From contig NZ_CP037864.1 of assembly GCF_004353845.1 (NCBI RefSeq), forward strand, positions 3,596,001 through 3,660,000: DNA of 64,000 nt, in the 5' to 3' direction. This stretch comes from Citrobacter arsenatis. Its GTDB lineage: Bacteria; Pseudomonadota; Gammaproteobacteria; Enterobacterales; Enterobacteriaceae. Shown here piece by piece: positions 47,263-55,862 of the stretch. The position numbers were made by a program, and so were the translations under genes. The notes beneath the pieces are model-generated. The model made no database searches. It was given only the letters and a program-made list of their open reading frames with translations, and had not been told where the DNA came from. Numbering within the stretch: position 1 is the first letter of the stretch; the number at the start of each line of letters is the position of its first letter.

Positions 47263-47652
47263 ATGCTGACATCATTAATTGCCATTATGATTGGTGGCGG
47301 TATAGGAAGTGCTTTACGCTGGGGTATATCCCAGCGGCTGAATGCACTTTTCCCTTTATTGCCTCCCGGCACTCTTGTCTCAAACATAATTGCTGGATTC
47401 ATTATTGGTTTTGCCACAGTATTTTTTACCCGGTCAACCTCATTTTCTCCGTCAGTAAAACTGATGGTCACGACGGGGTTATGCGGTGGCCTATCAACCT
47501 TTTCAACTTTTTCAGAGGAAGTATTTTCACATTTGCAAAATGAAGATTATATCTGGGCCGGTACGGAAATTACCGTTCATGTGCTGTTTTCCCTGCTCGC
47601 CGTTTATACCGGATTCTTAATTGCGTCGTTTATTACCCATTGGTACCGATAA
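47263..47652 (+). CDS. crcB: Fluoride ion channel CrcB/FluC
   Basis: A 129-residue four-TM protein of the Fluc family, which exports fluoride as a dual-topology dimer. Motifs include GGGIGSALRW in TM1, GTLVSNIIAGFIIGF in TM2 and TTGLCGGLSTFSTFSEE in the TM3 break with the Phe and Thr pore residues. GAGG lies four bases before the ATG. It is embedded between gadE and mdtE, which are adjacent in E. coli. No fluoride riboswitch can be seen in the 41-bp gap upstream, so control by acid rather than fluoride is likely. Confidence 0.92.
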   Translation: MLTSLIAIMIGGGIGSALRWGISQRLNALFPLLPPGTLVSNIIAGFIIGFATVFFTRSTSFSPSVKLMVTTGLCGGLSTFSTFSEEVFSHLQNEDYIWAGTEITVHVLFSLLAVYTGFLIASFITHWYR

Positions 47653-47685
47653 ACCGCAAACTCTCGTGACATTTATGTGAGTGCT

Positions 47686-48843
47686 ATGATGCAGATAAAA
47701 AGAAAATTTGCGGTAATTGGCCTGGTTAGTATTCTCTTCAACGGAGGATGTGATGACAGTAAAAATACGCTTCCACATCCCGTTGTACCGAATGTAGGTG
47801 TGATTACACTCCAGGCGGAATCCGCGAATATCACCAGCAAATTGCCAGGACGGATTGTTCCCTTTGAAATTGCAGAGATTCGCCCGCAGGTCGGTGGAAT
47901 CATTCTCAGTCGTCAGTTTCAGGAAGGTAGCAGGGTAAAGGCAGGAGATCAGTTGTACCAGATTGATCCGGCCCCTTTGCTGGCTGAACTGGATCGGGCG
48001 AAGGGAAACCTGGCGAAGGCTCAATCAGTTGCAGATAACAGCCGCTTTACGTTGGCTCGATTTACGTCATTACTGAAATCACACTATGTGAGCCGACAGG
48101 ACTTTGACACGGCTCAGGCTAACGCGAAGGAAGCGCAGGCAAACGTCGTGGTGGCGAAAGCGGCTGTTGAAAGCGCCAGAATTAACCTGAACTATGCCAG
48201 CGTCACTTCACCACTGAGTGGATTAAGCGGCAAATCAACAGTCACCATCGGCGCGTTGGTCACTGCCAACCAGGAACAAGCATTGGTCACGGTTCAACGA
48301 CTTGATCCGATTTATGTCGATGTCACCCAATCTGCCAATGATTTTCTTCAACTAAAAACAGAAATAGAGCAAGGCGTAATTGAGCAAAACCAGGGACAAA
48401 CCACGGCCTTGTTGGAGTTTGCTAACGGTAAGCGATATGCCCACACGGGTAAATTACAATTCTCCGATCTTACGGTAGATGAAACTACCGGGTCAGTGAC
48501 GCTCAGAGCCATTTTTCCTAATCCTGATAACACCCTTTTACCCGGCATGTATGTTACCGCAGTGCTCAATGAAGGCACTCAACAGCATGTATTGTTGGTT
48601 CCACAAGAAGCGGTTACCCGCAATGCCAGCGGTAAAGCGACAACGCTCATTCTCGATAACGAAAACATCGTCCAACTGCGTGAAATTACGACCACAAAAG
48701 CGATAGGAGATAAATGGCTGGTAACTTCCGGGCTACGCCCTGGCGACAGGGTAATTATATCCGGGCTCCAGCAGATAAGGCCTGGTATTAAAGCTCATGC
48801 GCTTCCCTCCCCTTTTGAACCTAATACCTCTATACCGCAATAA
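47686..48843 (+). CDS. mdtE: Multidrug efflux periplasmic adaptor MdtE
   Basis: A 385-residue membrane-fusion lipoprotein of the AcrA/MdtE group. The lipobox is NGGC near residue 22. The first lipoyl half-motif is GRIVPFEIAEIRPQVGGIIL, followed by a coiled-coil hairpin with SVADNSRFTLARFTSLLKSH. Its C-terminal IGDKWLVTSGLRPGDRV is nearly the MdtE sequence. It joins the RND pump MdtF to an outer membrane channel such as TolC. It starts at ATG 47686; the ATG directly after it or an earlier GTG are alternatives. In E. coli it is co-transcribed with gadE. Confidence 0.92.
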   Translation: MMQIKRKFAVIGLVSILFNGGCDDSKNTLPHPVVPNVGVITLQAESANITSKLPGRIVPFEIAEIRPQVGGIILSRQFQEGSRVKAGDQLYQIDPAPLLAELDRAKGNLAKAQSVADNSRFTLARFTSLLKSHYVSRQDFDTAQANAKEAQANVVVAKAAVESARINLNYASVTSPLSGLSGKSTVTIGALVTANQEQALVTVQRLDPIYVDVTQSANDFLQLKTEIEQGVIEQNQGQTTALLEFANGKRYAHTGKLQFSDLTVDETTGSVTLRAIFPNPDNTLLPGMYVTAVLNEGTQQHVLLVPQEAVTRNASGKATTLILDNENIVQLREITTTKAIGDKWLVTSGLRPGDRVIISGLQQIRPGIKAHALPSPFEPNTSIPQ

Positions 48844-48867
48844 AACCGGGTAACAGGAGTCTTTCCT

Positions 48868-51800
48868 ATGGCGAATTTTTTTATTGAGCGCCCAGTCTTC
48901 GCCTGGGTTCTTGCTATTATCATGATGTTAAGCGGCGTCATTGCCATTACTCAGTTGCCCATCGCACAATACCCCAACATCGCGCCACCCGCAGTAACAA
49001 TCAGCGCAACCTACCCGGGAGCAGATGCGCAGACCGTACAAAACTCAGTGACGCAGATTATTGAACAGAATATGAATGGCCTGGATGGATTAATGTATAT
49101 GTCCTCCACCAGCGATGCCTCAGGCAATGCCGTCATGACCCTAACGTTCGAATCGGGAACCAACCCAGATATCGCTCAGGTACAGGTTCAAAATAAGCTG
49201 CAGCTGGCGATGCCATCACTTCCGCAGCAAGTACAACAGCAAGGTATCAGTGTTGATAAAGCAAGTAGCAACATTTTACTTGTTGCCGCCTTTATTTCAG
49301 AAGATGGATCGCTTAACCAGTACGGTATTGCCGATTATGTCGCGTCAAACATCAAAGATCCTCTCAGCAGAATCGCCGGGGTGGGTAGCATTCAGCTATT
49401 TGGTTCACAGCATGCCATGCGTATTTGGCTTGATCCGATAAAACTCAATCAATACCAACTCGTCCCTCAGGACGTTATTCAAAAAATAAAAATACAAAAT
49501 AACCAAATATCGGGAGGGCAATTAGGTGGTGCGCCTCAGGCAAATAATCAGCAACTGAACGCCTCCATTATCGTCCAGACCCGGTTGCAAAGCACTGAGG
49601 AATTTGGAAACATTCTGCTTAAAGTTCAACAGGATGGTTCACGCGTTACGTTAAACGATGTTGCCCACATTGAGCTAGGAGCAGAAAGTTACGGTACCGT
49701 TGCGAAATACAACGGTAAACCCGCAGCAGGGATTGCGATTAAATTGGCGACCGGCGCTAATGCCCTCGATACCGCAAAGTTAGTAAAAGAGGAAATATCC
49801 CGGCTTTCCCCCTGGTTTCCTTCTGGTCTCAAAACCGTCTACCCTTATGACACAACGCCCTTCATTCAAATATCAATACAAGAAGTCGTTAAAACTCTGG
49901 TTGAAGCCATTGTTTTAGTTTTCATCGTTATGTATTTGTTCTTACAAAACTTTCGAGCAACACTTATTCCAACAATTGCGGTACCGGTTGTCATATTAGG
50001 CACATTTGCCGTTCTCGCCGTTGCTGGCTTTACCATCAATACTCTGACCATGTTTGGTCTTGTCCTGGCCATTGGGTTGCTCGTTGATGATGCTATCGTG
50101 GTTGTGGAAAATGTTGAACGTGTGATTGCCGAGGAACATCTTTCGCCCAAAGAGGCCACGCATAAATCGATGTCGCAAATCCAGGGGGCGCTGGTGGGGA
50201 TTGTTCTTGTCCTCTCGGCTGTCTTCGTACCAATGGCATTACTGGGGGGGTCTACCGGAGAGATATACCGGCAATTCTCAGTGACTATTGTCGCCGCTAT
50301 GGCGCTTTCCTTATTGACCGCACTATCGCTAACTCCCGCACTCTGTGCCACGCTGATCAAGCCGGCGCATATGGATACTCCCCATTCCCCACCCCGTTAT
50401 TTCACACTGTTTAACCTGTACTTTGAGCGTTTTACCCAACATTACAGCGACAGTACACGCAAAATTCTGCAAGTAACATCTCGATATATCATTCTGTATT
50501 TGCTGATTATTATTGCCATGTTAGTACTTTTTTTACGTATTCCAACCTCATTTTTACCTGAAGAAGATCAGGGTGTTTTGCTGACTATGGCCCAGTTGCC
50601 GCCAGGCGCTACGCTTGTGAAAACCAATCAGGTGCTTGCAGACGTAAGCCACTATTACCTGACGCAGGAAAAAAATAATGTAGAATCAGTTTTTACGGTC
50701 AGTGGTTTCGGATTCAGTGGGCAAGGTCAGAACAACGGTCTGGCTTTTGTTAGCCTGAAACCCTGGTCTGATCGCACGGCCAGCGCTGACGGCATTAATG
50801 CAATTATCCAACGTGCGGTTAAAGCACTAAGCACAATCAATCAAGCCATTGTCTATCCCTTTAATTTACCTGCCGTCCCGGAACTTGGAACGGCTTCAGG
50901 TTTTGATCTGGAACTCATTGATAAAGCCAATCTGGGTCATCAAAAACTCACTCAGGCAAGAAATCAGCTCCTCGGAATGGCGAAACAATATCCCGAACAG
51001 GTGGTCGGCGTTCGACCCAATGGACTCGAAGATACGCCCATGTTTCGGGTACAGGTCAATGCCGCGAAGGCAGAATCAATGGGCGTCTCTCTCAACGATA
51101 TTAATCAAACGATCTCAACCGCTTTTGGAAGCAGCTACGTAAACGACTTTCTGGATAATGGTCGCGTCAAAAAAGTCTTTGTGCAGGCAGCCATCCCCTA
51201 CCGCATGCTCCCAGAAAGTGTGAACAGTTGGTATGTCCGTAACGCATCCGCAGACATGGTTCCGTTTAGCGCATTTGCCAAAACTGAGTGGACTTATGGC
51301 TCACCGCGTCTTGAACGCTACAACGGCTCTCCTTCGATGGAGATCCTTGGCGAAGCCGCGCCAGGCAAAAGTACTGGTGATGCCATGGCATTTATGGTCT
51401 CACTCATCGAAAAGCTGCCTGCTGGTATCGGGTATGACTGGACAGGAATGTCTTATCAAGAGCGGTTATCCACCGACCAGGCTCCTATGCTGTACTTTAT
51501 TTCAATAGTCGTGGTTTTTCTGTGTCTGGCAGCGCTCTATGAAAGCTGGTCAATTCCATTTGCCGTAATGCTGGTTGTTCCTCTTGGTATTGTTGGAGCC
51601 TTATCAGCCACCTGGCTACGTGGATTAACCAATGATGTCTATTTTCAGGTAGGTCTTCTGACCACGATCGGGTTATCCGCTAAAAACGCGATTTTGATTG
51701 TAGAATTTGCCGTTGAGCTCATGCAAAAACAGGGTAAAAGCGATATTGAAGCGACATTAGACGCAGCACGAATGCGCTTAAGACCGATCCTGATGACCTC

Positions 51801-52005
51801 TCTGGCATTCATTCTTGGCGTGCTTCCATTAGTCCTCAGTAATGGGGCGGGATCGGGTGCGCAAAATGCGGTAGGAACAGGTGTGATGGGTGGGATGATC
51901 GCAGCAACCATCCTGGCAATATTTTTTGTCCCCGTCTTCTTTATTGTTGTACATCGTTTTTTCGCTAAAATAACCACAACAACAGGAACCAAGAATAATT
52001 ATTAA
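48868..52005 (+). CDS. mdtF: Multidrug efflux RND permease MdtF
   Basis: A 1045-residue HAE1-type RND proton/drug antiporter with 12 membrane segments and two large periplasmic loops. It begins MANFFIERPVFAWVLAIIMM. TM4 carries the proton-relay Asp pair in LAIGLLVDDAIVVVENVER, and TM10 the Lys in LTTIGLSAKNAILIVEFA. E. coli MdtF (1037 aa) exports bile salts, dyes and indole-related compounds, and is raised under GadE control. It lies 24 bp after mdtE, with AGGAG before its start. Confidence 0.95.
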   Translation: MANFFIERPVFAWVLAIIMMLSGVIAITQLPIAQYPNIAPPAVTISATYPGADAQTVQNSVTQIIEQNMNGLDGLMYMSSTSDASGNAVMTLTFESGTNPDIAQVQVQNKLQLAMPSLPQQVQQQGISVDKASSNILLVAAFISEDGSLNQYGIADYVASNIKDPLSRIAGVGSIQLFGSQHAMRIWLDPIKLNQYQLVPQDVIQKIKIQNNQISGGQLGGAPQANNQQLNASIIVQTRLQSTEEFGNILLKVQQDGSRVTLNDVAHIELGAESYGTVAKYNGKPAAGIAIKLATGANALDTAKLVKEEISRLSPWFPSGLKTVYPYDTTPFIQISIQEVVKTLVEAIVLVFIVMYLFLQNFRATLIPTIAVPVVILGTFAVLAVAGFTINTLTMFGLVLAIGLLVDDAIVVVENVERVIAEEHLSPKEATHKSMSQIQGALVGIVLVLSAVFVPMALLGGSTGEIYRQFSVTIVAAMALSLLTALSLTPALCATLIKPAHMDTPHSPPRYFTLFNLYFERFTQHYSDSTRKILQVTSRYIILYLLIIIAMLVLFLRIPTSFLPEEDQGVLLTMAQLPPGATLVKTNQVLADVSHYYLTQEKNNVESVFTVSGFGFSGQGQNNGLAFVSLKPWSDRTASADGINAIIQRAVKALSTINQAIVYPFNLPAVPELGTASGFDLELIDKANLGHQKLTQARNQLLGMAKQYPEQVVGVRPNGLEDTPMFRVQVNAAKAESMGVSLNDINQTISTAFGSSYVNDFLDNGRVKKVFVQAAIPYRMLPESVNSWYVRNASADMVPFSAFAKTEWTYGSPRLERYNGSPSMEILGEAAPGKSTGDAMAFMVSLIEKLPAGIGYDWTGMSYQERLSTDQAPMLYFISIVVVFLCLAALYESWSIPFAVMLVVPLGIVGALSATWLRGLTNDVYFQVGLLTTIGLSAKNAILIVEFAVELMQKQGKSDIEATLDAARMRLRPILMTSLAFILGVLPLVLSNGAGSGAQNAVGTGVMGGMIAATILAIFFVPVFFIVVHRFFAKITTTTGTKNNY

Positions 52006-52128
52006 GATTTATTTATTAAAATATAACCGCGATAAACTTTGAAATGTATCTCAATATTATTTAGGATTATATAGGCGTCAGTGCAGACTGATCCCCTGAG
52101 AAAACATTTGGCTATATTTCCATTTTTT

Positions 52129-52152
52129 ACTGCCCGCAAGGGCAGTTTTTTT
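52129..52152 (+). terminator. Rho-independent terminator after mdtF
   Basis: CTGCCC-GCAA-GGGCAG is followed by seven T residues, about 120 bp after the mdtF stop. The preceding 124 bp contain a partial GAD-box-like word, TTAGGATTAT, at 52061. Confidence 0.9.
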
Positions 52153-52209
52153 ATATATTAATGACCCCGTTACCGGGGCCTGTTGATAATGATATCTGAC
52201 GCCGTAATG

Positions 52210-52779
52210 CTATGGCTTACGAAATTGATTGGCAATAAATACACAGCTAATCCCACTTAACATTAGTTCAATGCCCGTCACCATCGACACCATGTAAATC
52301 GATGCCTGCGGAGCAGCAGTAATAAAACACCATGCAATAAAAAGATCCAGTACACCGATCCCCCCTTGCAGCCAGACTTTTTTCTCTTTACGACGCTTAA
52401 AAAGCGTGGTCAGTCGAATAATGCCTCCCAGACAAAACAAACACGCTAAAAAGGTCGCAATAGCAAAAATACCCAACTCGGGTGCCGTAATGAAAAAATA
52501 CCCCATCAAAAAATATGCAATGCTAACGACTATTGCTGAAACAACGGGCCAAAAGTTATGCACCCGGTTCTTAAACATACCTATCGCTAGTGCCACACCG
52601 CTACACATTAAAATTCCGCCGACGATGATACTGAGTACGCCTCCGGACACATACGGAAAAAGGATAAAAAGCACACCACCAAAGAACATCAGGCATGCCA
52701 GAAATTTAAGAAATCGCCGCTGTTTAACCAGCACATCATCGTCAAGTTTAGATAGAATATCTCGTGTTACATTTAACAT
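52210..52779 (-). CDS. hdeD: Acid-resistance membrane protein HdeD
   Basis: A 189-residue inner-membrane protein with six hydrophobic segments, similar along its length to E. coli HdeD (PVVSAIVVSIAYFLMGYFFITAPELGIFAI and a C-terminal IGVLDLFIAWCF block). It helps acid resistance at high cell density by an unknown mechanism. It is divergent from hdeAB, as in E. coli. Confidence 0.93.
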   Translation of the reverse strand: MLNVTRDILSKLDDDVLVKQRRFLKFLACLMFFGGVLFILFPYVSGGVLSIIVGGILMCSGVALAIGMFKNRVHNFWPVVSAIVVSIAYFLMGYFFITAPELGIFAIATFLACLFCLGGIIRLTTLFKRRKEKKVWLQGGIGVLDLFIAWCFITAAPQASIYMVSMVTGIELMLSGISCVFIANQFRKP

Positions 52780-53041
52780 TTTCTTCTCCTGTTAGCCAGA
52801 GTACTACTGACAACATTAATTTATGCTAAATATCACCAATAAATAACACGTCATTAATAATATAGTCTGATAAATTCCTCTTAAACAACGCGCAACCCTT
52901 TCAAATAAAAAGAGAATATTGAACATATAAAAATCACGATTTCATTCAAAATATGACATTCATGCTGTTCCAGGATATATATTTATAGTCGCTATCAGAC
53001 TTTCCACCCGTCGATATTAATTGATACAAGAGGTACGTTAG
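52780..53041. promoter_or_regulatory. Divergent hdeD/hdeAB promoter region
   Basis: This 262-bp A+T-rich spacer has a GadE-box-like word, CAGGATATATATTTATA, at 52971-52987 about 55 bp before hdeA. In E. coli this interval binds GadE, H-NS, GadX and MarA. Confidence 0.5.
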
Positions 53042-53356
53042 ATGAATAAAACACTAAGCATTATCGTTGGTACTCTACTCATGATCCCCGCGCTGAGCCA
53101 GGCGGCGGATAATCACAAGCCGCTCAGCCAGTGGACATGTGAAGATTTTCTTGCCACCGACGCCACATTCCAGCCCACGGTAGTTGGCTTTGCTGAGGCA
53201 TTGAATAAAAAGGATAAACCTGAAGATGCGGTACTTGATGTGAAAGGTGTTGAAACTGTGACTCCTGCGCTGGTTCAGGCATGTATGCAGGATAAAAAAG
53301 CCAATTTTAAGAAAAAAGCCGACAGTGAGTGGGACAAAATCAAAAAGGATCTGTAG
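53042..53356 (+). CDS. hdeA: Periplasmic acid-activated chaperone HdeA
   Basis: A 104-residue protein: a signal peptide (about 21 residues, to ALSQA) and a mature domain with the disulfide Cys pair in WTCEDFLATD and VQACMQD. The segment FQPTVVGFAEALNKKDKPEDAVLDV is nearly the E. coli sequence. HdeA dimers unfold into active chaperones below about pH 3 and keep periplasmic proteins soluble. It lies upstream of hdeB. Confidence 0.96.
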   Translation: MNKTLSIIVGTLLMIPALSQAADNHKPLSQWTCEDFLATDATFQPTVVGFAEALNKKDKPEDAVLDVKGVETVTPALVQACMQDKKANFKKKADSEWDKIKKDL

Positions 53357-53380
53357 CGAATAATTTTATGTATTGATAAC

Positions 53381-53420
53381 ACTGAAGCGAGAACTATGCC
53401 CCAATAGTTCCCGCTTCAGT
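53381..53420 (+). promoter_or_regulatory. Large intercistronic stem-loop between hdeA and hdeB
   Basis: ACTGAAGCG-A-GAACTAT pairs with ATAGTTC-C-CGCTTCAGT around a short loop: 16 base pairs with one A/C mismatch. There is no T run after it, so it probably stabilises the hdeA mRNA or limits hdeB expression instead of being a simple terminator. Confidence 0.7.
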
Positions 53421-53455
53421 AAATTAATCGTACTCAATATACCAAGAGGTTAAAC

Positions 53456-53746
53456 ATGAAACGCATACTTATCACACTTCCCCCTCTATTATCCTTATTT
53501 ATACTGAACATTCCATTGGCGCATTCAGCAGAAAATAGTCCTGACAAAATGACCTGCCAGGAGTTCATTAATCTAAATCCCAAAGCAATGCTTCCTGTAG
53601 CATGGTGGATGCTGCATGAAGAAACGGTTTATAAGGGAGGTGATTCAGTGTCTTTGAATGAGACAGATCTTACCAGCATCCCGCAAGTCGTTGAATATTG
53701 CAAACATAACCCACAATTAAAACTGTATTCATTCAAAGATAAATAA
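53456..53746 (+). CDS. hdeB: Periplasmic acid-stress chaperone HdeB
   Basis: A 96-residue protein with a signal peptide ending ...LAHSA and the mature HdeB blocks MTCQEFINLNPKAMLPVAWW and LHEETVYKGGD. Its Cys pair is in MTCQEF and VEYCKH. HdeB is active at somewhat higher pH than HdeA. A GadE-type hdeAB operon is expected. The next gene is amtB, 94 bp on, with no clear terminator between. Confidence 0.96.
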   Translation: MKRILITLPPLLSLFILNIPLAHSAENSPDKMTCQEFINLNPKAMLPVAWWMLHEETVYKGGDSVSLNETDLTSIPQVVEYCKHNPQLKLYSFKDK

Positions 53747-53840
53747 TTGCCATTAAATACACTGATTAGTGATTAGCATTTCATATTGAAAAAGCTAAAA
53801 CACATCACCTTTATAAACTTAAGTAAGGGGCACAGGGTAT

Positions 53841-55100
53841 ATGGGAATATCACCTGTTCAATTTCAATTACTAGACCCTGCTAATACAGCTTTTATGCTG
53901 TTATGCGCTAGTCTGGTCATGTTAATGACACCGGGACTTGCTTTTTTTTACGGTGGTTTAGTCCAGCGTAAAGGCATACTCACCATCATGTTTCAGAGTT
54001 TTGTCTCCATGAGCTGGGTAGCGATACTGTGGTTTGCTGTAGGCTATTCTTTAGCCTTCGGCCCCAGCCTTAATGGTGTTATTGGCGATCCTCTGCACTA
54101 TGCATTTTTACATAATATCAATGCGAACACGCTGTTTACCGGAAACAATGCAGGGATCCCAATCCTGGTACATTTTGCTTACCAAATGATGTTCGCGATT
54201 ATCACCCCCGCCCTGATTACTGGTGCTTTTGTTGGCAGGGTGAAATTCAAGGCCTATCTGATTTTTATCACTCTCTGGACGTTATTCGTTTACTGCCCGT
54301 TTGTACACATGGTCTGGAGCCCACAGGGTGTAATGGCTAAGTGGGGTGTGGTTGATTTTGCCGGTGGTATCGTCGTTCATGCAACGGCGGGATTCGCTGC
54401 GCTGGCTTCCGCTCTATACGTTGGGCGACGAGTCATTCAACCAGATGGTAGCCATAATATTCCTTATATTGCTCTGGGTGCGGGATTGCTCTGGTTTGGC
54501 TGGTATGGTTTTAACGCAGGATCTGAATTACAAGTTAACACTATTACCGTTTCTGCGTTTGTCACCACCGATATTGCGGCGGCTTTTGCCGGTGCGACAT
54601 GGCTATTTATTGAAAAAATGCACACAGGTAAACCGAAATTTGTTGGTTTCCTGACAGGAGCCGTTGCAGGTCTTGCCACCATCACTCCTGCGGCAGGATA
54701 TGTTTCAATTCAATCCGCCGCATTTATTGGCATTGTTGCCGGTTTTGTCTGCTATTACTGCGCACTGTTTGTTAAAAAATATGTTGATGATGCACTGGAC
54801 GTTTTTGGCGTACATGGCATGGGTGGCATTACCGGTTCTATTCTACTCGGTGTTTTTGCATCTCAGGCCTGGAACAGCAAAGGGCCGTCAGGATTATTGG
54901 AAGGTGGTGGAATATTGCAGGTTGCAAAACAACTCGCGGCGGTGCTGATCACCAGCATCTGGTCTTTTATCTTTACTCTGCTCATTTTATGGATAATTAA
55001 CAGATTTACCCCAGTGCGAATTTCAACCAATGACGCTCGCCAATCTCCTGATTATTCAGCATTTGGTGAAGACGCTTATACCCCTTCAGGTAAGGAGTAA
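53841..55100 (+). CDS. amtB: Ammonium/ammonia channel AmtB (urease-linked)
   Basis: A 419-residue Amt-family channel with 11 membrane segments. The pore histidines appear in VVHATAGFAALASALYVG and in FGVHGMGGITGSILLGV, and the TPGLAFFYGGLV signature is in TM1-2. It has no N-terminal signal peptide, unlike E. coli AmtB, and no glnK gene beside it. The ureA ribosome site (AAGGAG) lies in its last codons, three bases before ureA. It would let ammonia or ammonium formed by urease leave the cytoplasm. Confidence 0.93.
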   Translation: MGISPVQFQLLDPANTAFMLLCASLVMLMTPGLAFFYGGLVQRKGILTIMFQSFVSMSWVAILWFAVGYSLAFGPSLNGVIGDPLHYAFLHNINANTLFTGNNAGIPILVHFAYQMMFAIITPALITGAFVGRVKFKAYLIFITLWTLFVYCPFVHMVWSPQGVMAKWGVVDFAGGIVVHATAGFAALASALYVGRRVIQPDGSHNIPYIALGAGLLWFGWYGFNAGSELQVNTITVSAFVTTDIAAAFAGATWLFIEKMHTGKPKFVGFLTGAVAGLATITPAAGYVSIQSAAFIGIVAGFVCYYCALFVKKYVDDALDVFGVHGMGGITGSILLGVFASQAWNSKGPSGLLEGGGILQVAKQLAAVLITSIWSFIFTLLILWIINRFTPVRISTNDARQSPDYSAFGEDAYTPSGKE

Positions 55101-55103
55101 TTA

Positions 55104-55406
55104 ATGAAACTTAGTCCCAGAGAAATTGAGAAAATAATGATTTACTCACTTGCCAGCGTGGCTCAAAGCAGAAAAGAAAAAGGAATCAAACTAAATTATC
55201 CTGAAGCTGTTTCTATTATTGCGTCAACAGCCATGGAAAGTGCCAGAGAAGGAAATGATCTGGAAACCGTCATGAATAAATCAAGAGATGTTCTGACCAA
55301 AGACGATGTCATGGAAGGCGTCGCAGACCTTATTCCACAAATACAGGTTGAGGCTATTTTCACCGATGGTAGTAGGCTGGTAACTGTTCACGACCCTATC
55401 CGTTAA
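55104..55406 (+). CDS. ureA: Urease subunit gamma
   Basis: The 100-residue gamma subunit, beginning MKLSPREIEKIMIYSLASVA, with the family stretch LNYPEAVSIIASTAMESAREG and the C-terminal QVEAIFTDGSRLVTVHDPI. It forms the urease trimer with UreB and UreC. It is the first structural gene after amtB. Confidence 0.97.
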   Translation: MKLSPREIEKIMIYSLASVAQSRKEKGIKLNYPEAVSIIASTAMESAREGNDLETVMNKSRDVLTKDDVMEGVADLIPQIQVEAIFTDGSRLVTVHDPIR

Positions 55407-55424
55407 TAGCAGGAGAAATAGACT

Positions 55425-55853
55425 ATGCCTGAGGATAAAAAAACAAATCCCGTACCCTATGGGGGCTACGTTTTACAGGATACCCCTGTGTCATTTAATA
55501 CAGAGAAACCTGTAACGAAAGTGCGCGTCAAGAACACAGGTGATCGGCCGATTCAGGTAGGCTCACATTTCCATTTCTTCGAAGCTAATAAAGAACTGGA
55601 ATTTGATCGCGCAAGTACGCTGGGTAAGCGCTTAAATATTACCGCCACGACTGCAATACGCTTTGAACCAGGTGATGAGATAGAAATAGAACTTATCCCC
55701 TATAGTGGGGACAACGATATTTTTGGTTTTAATAACCTTGTTGATATGACAGGTCAACAGCTCGCTGAAGTTATTAAAGATCCTATAAAGTTGAAATCAC
55801 TGATTGATAACGCCCGGCGAGCCGGTTTCAAAATGCCAAACAATCCCAGCTAA
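55425..55853 (+). CDS. ureB: Urease subunit beta
   Basis: A 142-residue beta subunit. The family core is VRVKNTGDRPIQVGSHFHFFEANKELEFDR and GKRLNITATTAIRFEPGDE. It has N- and C-terminal extensions compared with the about 106-residue Klebsiella UreB, as in Yersinia-type ureases. It lies 18 bp after ureA, with AGGAG upstream. Confidence 0.97.
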   Translation: MPEDKKTNPVPYGGYVLQDTPVSFNTEKPVTKVRVKNTGDRPIQVGSHFHFFEANKELEFDRASTLGKRLNITATTAIRFEPGDEIEIELIPYSGDNDIFGFNNLVDMTGQQLAEVIKDPIKLKSLIDNARRAGFKMPNNPS

Positions 55854-55862
55854 GGATCTCTT

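Noticed and set aside
53747..53840. Sigma-54 (nitrogen) promoter before amtB
   Set aside because: No TGGCAC-N5-TTGC element can be found in the gap.
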